Source of the DNA: Pseudomonas putida | GTDB taxonomy: Bacteria; Pseudomonadota; Gammaproteobacteria; Pseudomonadales; Pseudomonadaceae | Length of the DNA: 64,000 nt | Assembly: GCA_029953615.1 (NCBI GenBank) | Contig: CP124529.1 | Coordinates: forward strand, 3,038,501-3,102,500 | Direction of reading: 5' to 3' | Shown here: in pieces, positions 20,353-28,604 of the stretch | Layout: each line of letters starts with the position of its first letter | Position numbering within the stretch: position 1 is the first letter of the stretch | Notes under the pieces: model-generated | Told to the model about the DNA's origin: nothing | Seen by the model: only the letters and a program-made list of their open reading frames with translations | Databases searched by the model: none | Made by a program: the position numbers and the translations under genes

Positions 20353-20428
20353 TCCGCGATAGCTCAGTCGGTAGAGCAAATGACTGTTAATCATTGGGTC
20401 CCTGGTTCGAGTCCAGGTCGCGGAGCCA
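20353..20428 (+). tRNA. tRNA-Asn (GTT)
   Basis: A 76-base cloverleaf with acceptor TCCGCGA/TCGCGGA, anticodon GTT at 20386-20388, TTCGAGT T-loop and encoded CCA. It is the first gene of the array behind the stable-RNA promoter. Confidence 0.95.
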
Positions 20429-20432
20429 ATCT

Positions 20433-20511
20433 CGGGGTGTAGCGCAGTCCGGTAGCGCGCCTGCTTTGGGAGCAGGATGTCAGGAGTTCGAATCCCCTCA
20501 TCCCCCGACCA
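20433..20511 (+). tRNA. tRNA-Pro (TGG), copy 1, with two surplus bases in the acceptor 3' strand
   Basis: The sequence is the same as copy 2 at 20641 up to the T-stem. The 3' acceptor strand then reads CATCCCCCG instead of CACCCCG, two bases too long to pair cleanly with the 5' strand CGGGGTG. Total length is 79 instead of 77. The anticodon TGG and CCA end are intact. Either this copy is degenerate and the downstream copy supplies function, or the extra bases are assembly errors; the window has several other small insertions. Confidence 0.75.
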
Positions 20512-20517
20512 TTTTCC

Positions 20518-20593
20518 GGGTCGTTAGCTCAGTTGGTAGAGCAGTTGGCTTTTAACCAATTGGTCGTAGGTTCGAATCCTACACGACCCACCA
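20518..20593 (+). tRNA. tRNA-Lys (TTT), copy 1
   Basis: A 76-base cloverleaf with acceptor GGGTCGT/ACGACCC, anticodon TTT at 20551-20553 and encoded CCA. It is identical to copy 2 at 20723. Confidence 0.95.
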
Positions 20594-20596
20594 TGT

Positions 20597-20632
20597 AAAA
20601 AGGGCATCTCAAGCGAGATGCCCTTTTTCTTT
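20597..20632 (+). terminator. Rho-independent terminator after tRNA-Lys copy 1
   Basis: AAAAAGGGCATCTC-AAGC-GAGATGCCCTTTTT hairpin with a T tail. The same stem recurs after the second tRNA-Lys, so the terminator belongs to the duplicated unit. It lies between the promoter and the second Pro-Lys pair. Confidence 0.88.
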
Positions 20633-20640
20633 AAGTATCA

Positions 20641-20717
20641 CGGGGTGTAGCGCAGTCCGGTAGCGCGCCTGCTTTGGGAGCAGGATGTCAGGAGTTCGAA
20701 TCCCCTCACCCCGACCA
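20641..20717 (+). tRNA. tRNA-Pro (TGG), copy 2 (intact)
   Basis: A 77-base cloverleaf with a perfect CGGGGTG/CACCCCG acceptor stem, anticodon TGG and encoded CCA. Like copy 1, it has an A-C mismatch in the T-stem. I see no separate promoter, so expression probably depends on readthrough of the terminator at 20597-20632. Confidence 0.93.
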
Positions 20718-20722
20718 TTTAC

Positions 20723-20798
20723 GGGTCGTTAGCTCAGTTGGTAGAGCAGTTGGCTTTTAACCAATTGGTCGTAGGTTCGAATCCTACACGACCCACCA
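20723..20798 (+). tRNA. tRNA-Lys (TTT), copy 2
   Basis: A 76-base copy identical to tRNA-Lys copy 1, with anticodon TTT at 20756-20758, five bases after tRNA-Pro copy 2. Confidence 0.95.
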
Positions 20799-20800
20799 TG

Positions 20801-20838
20801 AAAAAAAGGGCATCTCGCATGAGATGCCCTTTTTTTTG
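20801..20838 (+). terminator. Rho-independent terminator after tRNA-Lys copy 2
   Basis: AAGGGCATCTC-GCAT-GAGATGCCCTT hairpin followed by eight T; the duplicate of the terminator at 20597-20632 with a different loop. Confidence 0.9.
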
Positions 20839-20850
20839 CCAGATTTTTGG

Positions 20851-20972
20851 GCCTGCGTTGCAGGCCATCGCGACACAAGGCCGCTCCTACAGAAGGACCA
20901 CGTACCGCAGATATTGCGCGGTCGTTTGTAGGAGCGGCCTTGTGTCGCGAAAGGGGCGCAAAGCGCCCCCAG
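20851..20972. repeat. Inverted pair of REP elements between the tRNA array and ndh
   Basis: Two facing cgacacaaggccgctcctaca-type units, with core GACACAAGGCCGCTCCTACA, flank a spacer at about 20891-20928. Small terminal hairpins lie at 20851-20865 and 20954-20970. Confidence 0.88.
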
Positions 20973-20978
20973 CAATCT

Positions 20979-22275
20979 TCAGTGCAACTTCAACCTAGGC
21001 TCGGTACCCCGGCCAATCTTGCTACCCAGCATCATCAACGCCGTGCGGAAGAACCCGTACAACGCCATCTGGTGCATCCGGTACAGCGACACGTAGAACA
21101 TCCGCGCCAGCCAACCCTCCAGCTTCACGCTGCCCATCAGGTTACCCATCAGGTTGCCCACCGCCGAGAAGCGCGACAGCGACACCAGCGAACCGTAGTC
21201 CTTGTACTCATAGGTTGGCAGCGCCTTGTTCTCCAACCGCGCCTTCAAGCTCTGCGCCAGCATCGAAGCCTGCTGGTGCGCCGCCTGGGCCCGTGGCGGC
21301 ACATTGCGGTCGCTGCCCGGTTGCGGGCAGGCGGCGCAGTCACCGAAGGCAAAGATATTGTCGTCGCGGGTGGTCTGCAGGGTAGGGCGCACCACCAGCT
21401 GGTTGATGCGGTTGGTTTCCAGGCCATCGATGTCCTTGAGGAAGCCCGGCGCACGAATACCGGCCGCCCACACCTTCAGGCTGGCCTGGATCACTTCACC
21501 GTGCCTTGGTTTTCAGGCCATCCTCGGTCACTTCACTGACGGCGGCATTGGTCATCACCTTCACCCCGAGCTTTTCCAGGGTCTTGTGCACCGGCACGCT
21601 GATGCGCTCCGGCAGCGCCGGCAACACGCGCGGGCCTGCCTCGATAAGGGTGATGTGCATGTCCTTGGGCTGGATACGGTCCAGGCCATAGGCCGCCAGT
21701 TCGTGGGCCGCGTGGTGCAGCTCGGCTGCCAGTTCCACACCGGTGGCACCGGCGCCGACGATGGCCACGCTGATTTTCTCGCTGGCCACATCACCGGCAT
21801 GTGCACGCAGGTAATGGTTGAGCAACTGCTGGTGGAAACGCTCGGCCTGCTTGCGGGTGTCGAGGAACAGGCAGTGCTGCGCCGCGCCCAGGGTACCGAA
21901 GTCGTTGGTGTTGGAGCCCACGGCAATGACCAGCGTGTCGTAGCCCAGGGTGCGCGCAGGCAGCAGCTCGCGGCCCTCTTCATCGAGGGTGGCGGCCAGT
22001 TGAATCTGCTTGCCTTCACGGTCCAGGCCGCTCATGCGCCCCAGCTGGAAGTTGAAGTGGTTCCACTTGGCCTGGGCCACGTAGTTCAGTTCGTCTTCCG
22101 AGGAGTTCAGCGAGCCGGCGGCCACTTCGTGCAACAGTGGCTTCCAGATGTGCGTGAGGTTGGCGTCGACCAGGGTGATCTCGGCCTGCTTGCGCTTGCC
22201 CAGGCTTTTACCCAGGCGGGTCGCCAGTTCCAGGCCGCCGGCGCCGCCGCCGACAATCACGATGCGATGAGTCAT
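20979..22275 (-). pseudogene. ndh: Type II NADH:quinone oxidoreductase, single-base frameshift
   Basis: Ndh is a peripheral membrane flavoprotein that oxidises NADH without pumping protons. The N-terminal part (MTHRIVIVGGGAGGLELATRLG, landmark for FAD binding, and SVAIVGAGATGVELAAEL for NADH) ends out of frame at 21496 with LKTKAR. The C-terminal part ([19 protein letters not shown] ... [12 protein letters not shown] ... MLAQSL) is in another frame from 21494 downward. Removing one base near 21503 gives [24 protein letters not shown] and a normal 431-residue Ndh. The whole gene is otherwise perfect, so a sequencing or assembly insertion is as likely as a real mutation. Confidence 0.88.
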
Positions 22276-22359
22276 GGGGATATCTCATAAGGTTTACGGA
22301 ATGCGTGGCCCCAGGGGCCGGCCGCAAACTGCACGAGGGGAGGGCGAGCGCGAAGCAGC

Positions 22360-22533
22360 TCATAGCACCAGTCCACTGAGCAGGCGGCTGATGAGACCCA
22401 ACCCGATGGTCACGGCCACCACCAGCACAAGGAGCAGCCACGGCCGAAAGGGCCTGCGCTCGACTTGGTGCTGGGGGGCTCGCAGATACTCATCGACACG
22501 ACGCTGATCTTCCGGATTCAGGCGGCTGGTCAT
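22360..22533 (-). CDS. Small membrane protein, DUF3094-like
   Basis: This 57-residue protein has a hydrophilic N-terminus (TSRLNPEDQRRVDEYL) and one C-terminal transmembrane helix (WLLLVLVVAVTIGLGLI). The pattern matches a small conserved Pseudomonas family (DUF3094, from memory). The ATG at 22533 follows a plausible site; 19 extra codons in the open frame upstream are not conserved-looking. It lies upstream of ndh in the same direction. Function unknown. Confidence 0.75.
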   Translation of the reverse strand: MTSRLNPEDQRRVDEYLRAPQHQVERRPFRPWLLLVLVVAVTIGLGLISRLLSGLVL

Positions 22534-22665
22534 GGTGGGCCTCGTCAGGTAGACGTTTGTGACTGCGTAAACGCTACAGCGTTCACGCAAGCGCTTGAAG
22601 CAAATGATAAGGCTTTCTATCTCTGGCGCCGAGTGTACGCCATCGCAAACACTCGCTGCAGTGGA

Positions 22666-23295
22666 TCAAAGACTGATGCCCACGTCGAAAACAATGCTGC
22701 GGCCCAGGTTGCCTCGCAGAAAGTCCGGTGCGTCGGGGTGGGCGAACAGCACCCGGGCAAAGGTCGGCCCCACCAGCGACAGCGAGCGCCAGCCCTGGCG
22801 CAGGTATTCGGTGGGCGGTGGGAAATGGGTGTTGAGGTCGAGCACCTCGCGCTTGAGGCTGGCGAAGGCGATGATGTCCAGCTCGTTCAGCTCCAGCCCG
22901 CGTTCCCGGTAGTTGTGCGCCTTCTTGCGCAAGGTCGGCGCCAGGCGCCCCAGCAGCTCGGTGGCACTGATGCGCCGCGGGCGTGCTTCGCGGCGTACCA
23001 GCTGCGCCAGGGAGAACGCACTGCGCCGGCGCTGCAGCTCTTCGCGCCATTCATCGTTGAGCCGGCGGCCCTCGTCGAGCACGAAAAACACCTCGAAGGC
23101 CGCGTCGCGGAACAGCACGTCTGGCGGCTCTTGCCCGGCCGGGGTGAAATCCTCGCTGCGGTAGGGGATGTTCAGCCCCTGCAACAGGCGTTGGCACACC
23201 CAACGCTCCCGCTCCCACTTGCGGGCGTTGGAGAGAAAGGCATTGGCTTGTTCGGCCTGGATAGTAAGCAGGCGCAGGTAGTCTGAGTCATCCAT
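22666..23295 (-). CDS. Conserved Pseudomonas protein, DUF1780-like
   Basis: This 209-residue soluble, Arg-rich protein begins MDDSDYLRLLTIQAEQANAFL and contains FEVFFVLDEGRRLNDEWREEL and HFPPPTEYLRQGWRSLSLVG (landmarks). I recognise it as the DUF1780 family found in pseudomonads next to ndh. No catalytic motif is evident, though the acidic residues around DVLFRDAAFEVFF could suit a nuclease-like fold; that is a guess. It is probably translated with the DUF3094-like gene. Confidence 0.75.
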   Translation of the reverse strand: MDDSDYLRLLTIQAEQANAFLSNARKWERERWVCQRLLQGLNIPYRSEDFTPAGQEPPDVLFRDAAFEVFFVLDEGRRLNDEWREELQRRRSAFSLAQLVRREARPRRISATELLGRLAPTLRKKAHNYRERGLELNELDIIAFASLKREVLDLNTHFPPPTEYLRQGWRSLSLVGPTFARVLFAHPDAPDFLRGNLGRSIVFDVGISL

Positions 23296-23349
23296 GGGAC
23301 AAGCTTAGACGCTAATCGATGACGATAAGATGCTGTTTGTGCGCAGAAA

Positions 23350-23781
23350 TCAGCCCAGCACCGGCCACTGCTGGACTACCCCCAGCAAATGCACCAGGCC
23401 GAAACCCAGGCAGACCAGTGAACTGACTATGATGAAACGCCGCGAACGCCCGGTACCGGCCAGCAGCACGGGGCCCAGCAAGCCGCGGGCGAGGAACACC
23501 AGGGTGATCAGGCAGATGGCCGGCAGCAGCAGGGGCAACCGCCCGATCGCCCCGGCAGCCGACAGGGCATAGGCCGACCAGACCAGCAGCACGCAGGCGA
23601 TAGCGGCCGTGATCAGCCCCGGGTACCAACGGCCCTTTTCAGCGGCTACGGCCATGCGCTCGCCAGCCCCGAACAAACGGTACCAACGCGGCCCGACGGC
23701 GATGATGGCCAGGTGAAGCACGCCGATAATGGCGTTGAGTGCCGCTGCCAGCAGCAGGGCGAGGTTGAGTCCTTCAGCCAT
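23350..23781 (-). CDS. Four-helix membrane protein of unknown function
   Basis: This 143-residue protein has four predicted transmembrane helices (LALLLAAALNAIIGVLHLAIIA; GLITAAIACVLLVWSAYAL; LLLPAICLITLVFLARGLLG; FIIVSSLVCLGFGLVHLLGV, each cited in part). The ATG at 23781 lies 10 bases after an AGGA site; a Met six codons upstream is an alternative. It resembles small conserved inner-membrane proteins of pseudomonads. It is divergent from the CbiM-like gene. No function can be assigned. Confidence 0.7.
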   Translation of the reverse strand: MAEGLNLALLLAAALNAIIGVLHLAIIAVGPRWYRLFGAGERMAVAAEKGRWYPGLITAAIACVLLVWSAYALSAAGAIGRLPLLLPAICLITLVFLARGLLGPVLLAGTGRSRRFIIVSSLVCLGFGLVHLLGVVQQWPVLG

Positions 23782-23892
23782 GAACAATGCTTCCTGCATC
23801 GAGTGAGGGCGACAGCCTACCGCAGCCGAAGGGACTGGAGAATGGGTGTAGACTCGTTTTTTATCCACAAGGCAGCAAGGGGTATTTATCAG

Positions 23893-24576
23893 GTGATCAG
23901 CGCGCAGGTGTTGTCCGGCACCACCCTTACGCTTGGCTGGCTGGGTTATCTGCCGTTGCTGATCTGGTCGGTCAGCCGGGTGGGCTGGGTCGAGCTGTTC
24001 ACTGACCGGCGCCGCCAGCATCTGCTGTTTGGCACGGTGTTCTGCCTGTTTGCGCTGTGGTTGGTGCGGCGTGATTTCGATACCGGGGTTTCGTACCACT
24101 TTATTGGCATGACGGCGGTCACGCTGCTGTTGGACTGGCCACTGGCGGTGCTGGGTGGGTTCATGGCCCAGCTTGGCTTGCTGGTGCTGGGGCGCCAGGA
24201 CCTGGCAGCGCTGGGGGTGAATGGCTTGTTGCTGGTTGGCCTGCCGGTGCTGATAGCCGAAGCGTGCGCGATCGGAGTCGAGCGCGCCCAGCCGCGGAAC
24301 CTGTTTGTGTATATCTTCTGTTCAGGGTTTTTTCCGGCAGCCTTGACGGTGCTGGCTTGCCTGTCGGTCGGGCTGGGGCTGTTGTGGCTGGATGGGCGCT
24401 TCGCCATGCCGGAGTGGCTCAGCGATTTTGTCGGCTACCTGTGGCTGATGATGTTCCCCGAAGCGTTCATCAACGGCACGGTGATCAGCGCGCTGGTAGT
24501 GTTTTGCCCGGAGTGGCTGGAAACCTTCAACCGCACGCGGTATCTGCAGGCGCCGTGGAAGGAGGATGAGCAGTGA
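23893..24576 (+). CDS. CbiM-like energy-coupling factor transporter permease-type membrane protein
   Basis: This protein of about 227 residues has six or more hydrophobic segments. Its N-terminal region AQVLSGTTLTLGWLGYLPLLIW resembles the start of CbiM/NikM S-components for cobalt or nickel. FMAQLGLLVLGRQDLAALGVNGL and PEAFINGTVISALVVF fit that family. I prefer the GTG at 23893, which follows AAGGGG by 10 bases and gives the expected N-terminus; an in-frame ATG at 23842 would add 17 residues. No Q, N or O partner lies nearby, so transport function is inferred only from similarity. Confidence 0.65.
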   Translation: MISAQVLSGTTLTLGWLGYLPLLIWSVSRVGWVELFTDRRRQHLLFGTVFCLFALWLVRRDFDTGVSYHFIGMTAVTLLLDWPLAVLGGFMAQLGLLVLGRQDLAALGVNGLLLVGLPVLIAEACAIGVERAQPRNLFVYIFCSGFFPAALTVLACLSVGLGLLWLDGRFAMPEWLSDFVGYLWLMMFPEAFINGTVISALVVFCPEWLETFNRTRYLQAPWKEDEQ

Positions 24577-24610
24577 TTAACCGGGTATCGGCAACAACGC
24601 GATCCCTCCT

Positions 24611-24801
24611 TGCAGGAGCGGCCTTGTGTCGCGAAAGGGCCGCAAAGCGGCCCCGACAATCTTGAGTCAACACTGAAATCGGGGGCTGCTTCGCAGCCCT
24701 TTCGCGACACAAGGCCGCTCCTACAGAGGTACCGCGCCAGTCTTGAAGATTTGTGGGACTCCTTGTGGGAGCGGGCATGCCCGCGAAGAGGCCGGCACAG
24801 T
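24611..24801. repeat. Cluster of three REP elements
   Basis: An inverted pair of cgacacaaggccgctcctaca-type units at 24613-24656 and 24682-24724 is followed by one gcctcttcgcgggc-type unit at 24762-24800. Both REP families occur together here, filling the gap between the CbiM-like gene and yacG. Confidence 0.87.
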
Positions 24802-24816
24802 CACCCTAACATCAGC

Positions 24817-25018
24817 TCAATGCCGCGGCTCCAGGTCCCCGGAATACAGCTCATCCTCGGACTCTTCCGCCCCCGGAATCTTGTGCTCTTCAGCCGCCCA
24901 GGCCCCCAAATCGATCAGCTTGCAACGGTCCGAACAGAACGGCCGGAACGTGCTTTTCTCGTTCCATTCCACAGGTGCGCCACAAGTCGGGCAGTCGACG
25001 GTCAAATGGCTGGCTCAT
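24817..25018 (-). pseudogene. yacG: DNA gyrase inhibitor YacG, single-base frameshift near the start
   Basis: YacG is a small zinc protein that inhibits DNA gyrase. The zinc site is intact: DCPTCGAP and [15 protein letters not shown]. In the coding frame, however, the only possible start is a TTG at 25005 without a ribosome site. A strong GAGGAGG lies before an ATG at 25018 that overlaps the coaE stop in the usual ATGA fashion. From that ATG the protein begins MSQP and then shifts frame. Deleting one T from the T3 run at 25004-25006 gives [13 protein letters not shown] and a normal 66-residue YacG. An assembly insertion is likely. Confidence 0.82.
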
Positions 25019-25638
25019 GGCTGGCCTCCTCGTAAAGTCAGGTAAAAGTGGTGCAGGCGGTCAATCTGCTCATGCAGCGCGGCCAGGTCGCCGTCATTGA
25101 CCACCACATCATCGGCATGGCGCAGGCGCTCCTCGCGGGCCAGCTGGGCCTTGAGAATGGCCTGCACCTGCTCGGCACTGGTGTTGTCACGCGCCAGGGT
25201 ACGTGCCACCTGCAGCTCCTGCGGCGCATCGATCACCAGCACCCGCTGGGTCTTCTGGTACTGGCCCGACTCGATCAGCAGCGGCGACACATACACCGCA
25301 TACGGCGACTGCGCCTTGGCCAGGTAGCTGAAAATTTCCTGCCCGATCAGCGGGTGCAGCAGTTGCTCCAGCCATTTGCGCTGCGCCGGGTCGGCGAAGA
25401 TCAGCTGGCGCAGGGCGGCACGATCGAGCTGGCCGTCCGCCTGCAGCACGCCGGCGCCGAAGCGCTCGACGATGCTGGCCAGGGCCGGGCGGCCAGGCTC
25501 GACCACCCAACGCGCCGCCTGGTCGGCATCGACCAGGTGCACGCCAAGCTCGACGAAACGCTCGGCAGCGGCGCTCTTGCCGCTACCAATGCCGCCGGTC
25601 AGGCCGAGAATCCAGGGGGTAAAGGCCGCAGTGGTCAT
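25015..25638 (-). CDS. coaE: Dephospho-CoA kinase
   Basis: This 207-residue kinase catalyses the last step of coenzyme A synthesis. The P-loop [11 protein letters not shown] is at residues 12-22, and [12 protein letters not shown] and [11 protein letters not shown] (lid region) are family landmarks. The gene is translationally coupled to pilD: its start overlaps the pilD stop by one base. Downstream it overlaps yacG. The pilD-coaE-yacG order is standard in Pseudomonas. Confidence 0.95.
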   Translation of the reverse strand: MTTAAFTPWILGLTGGIGSGKSAAAERFVELGVHLVDADQAARWVVEPGRPALASIVERFGAGVLQADGQLDRAALRQLIFADPAQRKWLEQLLHPLIGQEIFSYLAKAQSPYAVYVSPLLIESGQYQKTQRVLVIDAPQELQVARTLARDNTSAEQVQAILKAQLAREERLRHADDVVVNDGDLAALHEQIDRLHHFYLTLRGGQP

Positions 25639-26504
25639 CAGAATCCAAGCAGTTGTGTGTATGAAGCGTATATTTCATCACCCCAGAGCACGGCAATCCA
25701 CCCCGCAATCGCCAGATAGGGCCCGAACGGGATCGCCGTCCCCATGGCATGCCGGCGCAGACGCAGCAGGCACAGCCCAGCCAGCGCCCCGACCACCGAC
25801 GACAGCAGCAGAGTCAATGGCAACACCTGCCAGCCCCCCCAGGCCCCGATCAGCGCCATCAGTTTGAAGTCGCCATAGCCCATGCCTTCCTTGCCTGTGA
25901 TCAGCTTGAACGCCCAGTACACTGTCCACAGGCTGAGGTACCCGGCCACCGCGCCCCACAGCGCACTGCTCAGCGGGACGTAGAGGCCGAAGGCGTTGAC
26001 GATCAGCCCCAGCCACAGCATCGGCAGCACCAGCGCATCCGGCAGCAACTGGTGCTCGGCATCGATCAGGCTCAGGGCCAGCAGGCACCAGGTCAGCGGC
26101 AGTGCAAGCAAGGCCTCGGGCGACGCGCCAAAGCGCCAGGCCACCACCAGCGACAGCAGCGCGCTGGCCACCTCTACCAACGGGTAGCGCGGGCTGATGC
26201 GGGTTTTGCAGGCTGAACAACGCCCGCGCAAGGCCAGGTAGCTGATGACCGGAATGTTCTCCCACGGGCGAAGCCGATGCGCGCAGTGCGGGCAGCGTGA
26301 GGCGGGGAGCCACAGGTCGAAACGCTCGTGTGGCGTGATCGGCAATTCCAGCATCTCCTGCGCTTCACGCTGCCATTGCCGCTCCAGCATGATCGGCAGG
26401 CGGTACACCAGCACATTGAGAAAGCTGCCCACCAGCAGGCCGAGCACCGTGGCCAAGGTGAGAAAGTACGCCGGCTGCTCAGCCAGTAAAGTCGATAGAG
26501 TCAT
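25638..26504 (-). CDS. pilD: Prepilin leader peptidase / N-methyltransferase PilD
   Basis: This 288-residue inner-membrane aspartyl protease cleaves type IV prepilins and pseudopilins after Gly and N-methylates the new N-terminus. It has the cytoplasmic zinc-binding loop with Cys71, Cys74, Cys96 and Cys99, and both catalytic aspartates: Asp148 in [12 protein letters not shown] and Asp212 in GMGYGDFK. About eight transmembrane helices follow the family layout. It would process PilA, PilE, PilV, PilW and the GspH-like protein encoded in this window. Confidence 0.95.
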   Translation of the reverse strand: MTLSTLLAEQPAYFLTLATVLGLLVGSFLNVLVYRLPIMLERQWQREAQEMLELPITPHERFDLWLPASRCPHCAHRLRPWENIPVISYLALRGRCSACKTRISPRYPLVEVASALLSLVVAWRFGASPEALLALPLTWCLLALSLIDAEHQLLPDALVLPMLWLGLIVNAFGLYVPLSSALWGAVAGYLSLWTVYWAFKLITGKEGMGYGDFKLMALIGAWGGWQVLPLTLLLSSVVGALAGLCLLRLRRHAMGTAIPFGPYLAIAGWIAVLWGDEIYASYTQLLGF

Positions 26505-26506
26505 GT

Positions 26507-27715
26507 TCAGATCAAGCTACCCAACTGGAAGATCGGCAAGTACATCGCCACCACCAGGCCACCCACCAGCAGGCCCAAGACCAGCACGATGGCCGGCTCC
26601 AGCAGGCTGGTCAACTGGTCCAGCGCCTGGCTGACCTGTTCCTCGTAATGGCTGGCGGCTTTTTCCAGCATCTGGTCCAGCGTGCCACTGGATTCTCCGA
26701 TGGCCGTCAGTTGCACCAGCAACGGCGGAAACAGCGGTTCGGCGGCCATCGCCTGGTGCAGCCCCTGCCCATTGGCCATGCCCTGGCGCAGCCGCAACAC
26801 CGCCTGCTCATGCAGGTCGCCGCCACTGACCCTGGCCACCGTGCCCAGCGCATCCAGCAACGGCACCCCGGCGGAGTAGGACGTTGCCAGGCTACGCGCA
26901 AACCGCGCCAGCGCCGCCTGCCCCAGCAGCCTGCCGAACACCGGCAACCCCAACACTCGGCGAGCTATCCACAGGCGCGCTGGCGCGTGCTGCCGGTGGA
27001 GCTGGCGCATGGCAAAACCCAGTACTACACCCATCACCAGCAACAGCGGTGCAAAGCGGCTCAGCCCTGTGGACAAGTCGATCACCCATTGGGTAAAGGC
27101 CGGCAACGCCACGTCCATACCAGAGAACATGCTCTCGAATTTCGGAATTACCTCCAGCAACAAGATCGCCGACACCCCCAGCCCCGTCAGCAACAGCATC
27201 AGCGGGTAGATCATCGCCTTGCGCACCTTCTTGTGCAGCACCCGGCGCTGCTCCAGCATGCCCGCCAGCTGTTCCAGCTGCCGGTCGAGCGTGCCGGACT
27301 GCTCACCCACCCGCACCAGGTTGCAGTACAGCGCATCGAACCACCCCGGATGGCGCTGCAACGCATCCGCCAGCCCCAGGCCCGAGGCCACATCCTGTTT
27401 CAATCTATCCAGCAATGCCGCCTGCGCCGCATCACAGCCACTGCGCCCCATCACCTCGAACGCCTGCAGCAGCGGCACCCCGGCCTTGAGCAAGGTCGCC
27501 AGCTGCCGGCTGAACCCCGCCGGGTCGGCCTTTACCCGCCGTTTCGGCAAACTGAAGCCAAGCCCGCCGGCAGGCCGCAAGCTGGCGACCTTGATGCCCT
27601 GGCGGATCAGCCCGGCGCGTACATAAGCCGGGCTGCGCCCGGGCGTTTGGCCACTGACCGGCGTGCCATTGGCGTCGGTGCCGTGCCAGGTGTAGAGGAG
27701 TGTGGATTGGGTCAT
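26507..27715 (-). CDS. pilC: Type IV pilus inner-membrane platform protein PilC
   Basis: This 402-residue GspF/PilC-family protein forms the platform for pilus assembly. It has two repeated GspF domains (FSRQLATLLKAGVPLLQAF near residue 70; ARFARSLATSYSAGVPLLDAL near 270) and three transmembrane helices. The ATG at 27715 precedes a normal PilC N-terminus; the longer frame upstream overlaps the divergent promoter region. The motor ATPase genes pilB and pilT are not next to it, although pilB commonly sits between pilA and pilC elsewhere. Confidence 0.92.
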   Translation of the reverse strand: MTQSTLLYTWHGTDANGTPVSGQTPGRSPAYVRAGLIRQGIKVASLRPAGGLGFSLPKRRVKADPAGFSRQLATLLKAGVPLLQAFEVMGRSGCDAAQAALLDRLKQDVASGLGLADALQRHPGWFDALYCNLVRVGEQSGTLDRQLEQLAGMLEQRRVLHKKVRKAMIYPLMLLLTGLGVSAILLLEVIPKFESMFSGMDVALPAFTQWVIDLSTGLSRFAPLLLVMGVVLGFAMRQLHRQHAPARLWIARRVLGLPVFGRLLGQAALARFARSLATSYSAGVPLLDALGTVARVSGGDLHEQAVLRLRQGMANGQGLHQAMAAEPLFPPLLVQLTAIGESSGTLDQMLEKAASHYEEQVSQALDQLTSLLEPAIVLVLGLLVGGLVVAMYLPIFQLGSLI

Positions 27716-27895
27716 GCAAAGGTCCTTTTCCTGCCCGTGCGACAAGCCTGGAAACAGCTTGCCGCGTCCATGCAAGGGCGCACGTCCGTGATGCTCACTA
27801 GAGTAGTTCAGCGAAGACGACGCCCCAGCGGGCAGGGGTGACAAAAGGTGTCTGTTCAGGCCTACTGCGCCGCTGCCAGCCGGGGTCGAGCCTGA

Positions 27896-28342
<447 letters not shown>

Positions 28343-28413
28343 GGGTAGGGCAATAAGTCAGGGGAAACAGGGGTTTGCGTAACGGGTGCGAGCAGTGGTA
28401 CGTTGCGCTACAC

Positions 28414-28489
28414 GCCGGTGTAGCTCAGTCGGTAGAGCAGCGCACTCGTAACGCGAAGGTCGCAGGTTCGATTCCTGTCTCCGGCACCA
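28414..28489 (+). tRNA. tRNA-Thr (CGT), island integration site
   Basis: A 76-base tRNA with acceptor GCCGGTG/TCTCCGGC region, anticodon CGT at 28447-28449, TTCGATT T-loop and encoded CCA. An A-C mismatch closes the anticodon loop. Its 3' end (28472-28491) is nearly duplicated at 43307-43325, marking it as the attachment site of the island that follows. Confidence 0.93.
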
Positions 28490-28491
28490 GA
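28472..28491 (+). other. attL-like core in the tRNA-Thr 3' end
   Basis: TTCCTGTCTCCGGCACCAGA in the tRNA T-arm and acceptor end matches TTCCTGTCTCCGCACCAGA at 43307-43325 except for one missing G. Tyrosine integrases of genomic islands commonly use exactly this part of tRNA genes. Confidence 0.65.
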
Positions 28492-28508
28492 TTTTTGGAA
28501 AGAACTCT

Positions 28509-28532
28509 AAACCCGCTTCATGCGGGTTTTTT
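28509..28532 (+). terminator. Rho-independent terminator after tRNA-Thr
   Basis: AACCCGC-TTCAT-GCGGGTT hairpin with a T6 tail, 20 bases after the tRNA. Confidence 0.85.
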
Positions 28533-28533
28533 A

Positions 28534-28571
<38 letters not shown>

Positions 28572-28604
28572 ATTAAAAATTATTTTGATTTTCATGGAGG
28601 AAAA

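Noticed and set aside
20353..20798. tRNA array as the attachment site of another island
   Set aside because: The sequence after it is REP and core genes; the repeated Pro-Lys units are a local duplication, not an att pair.
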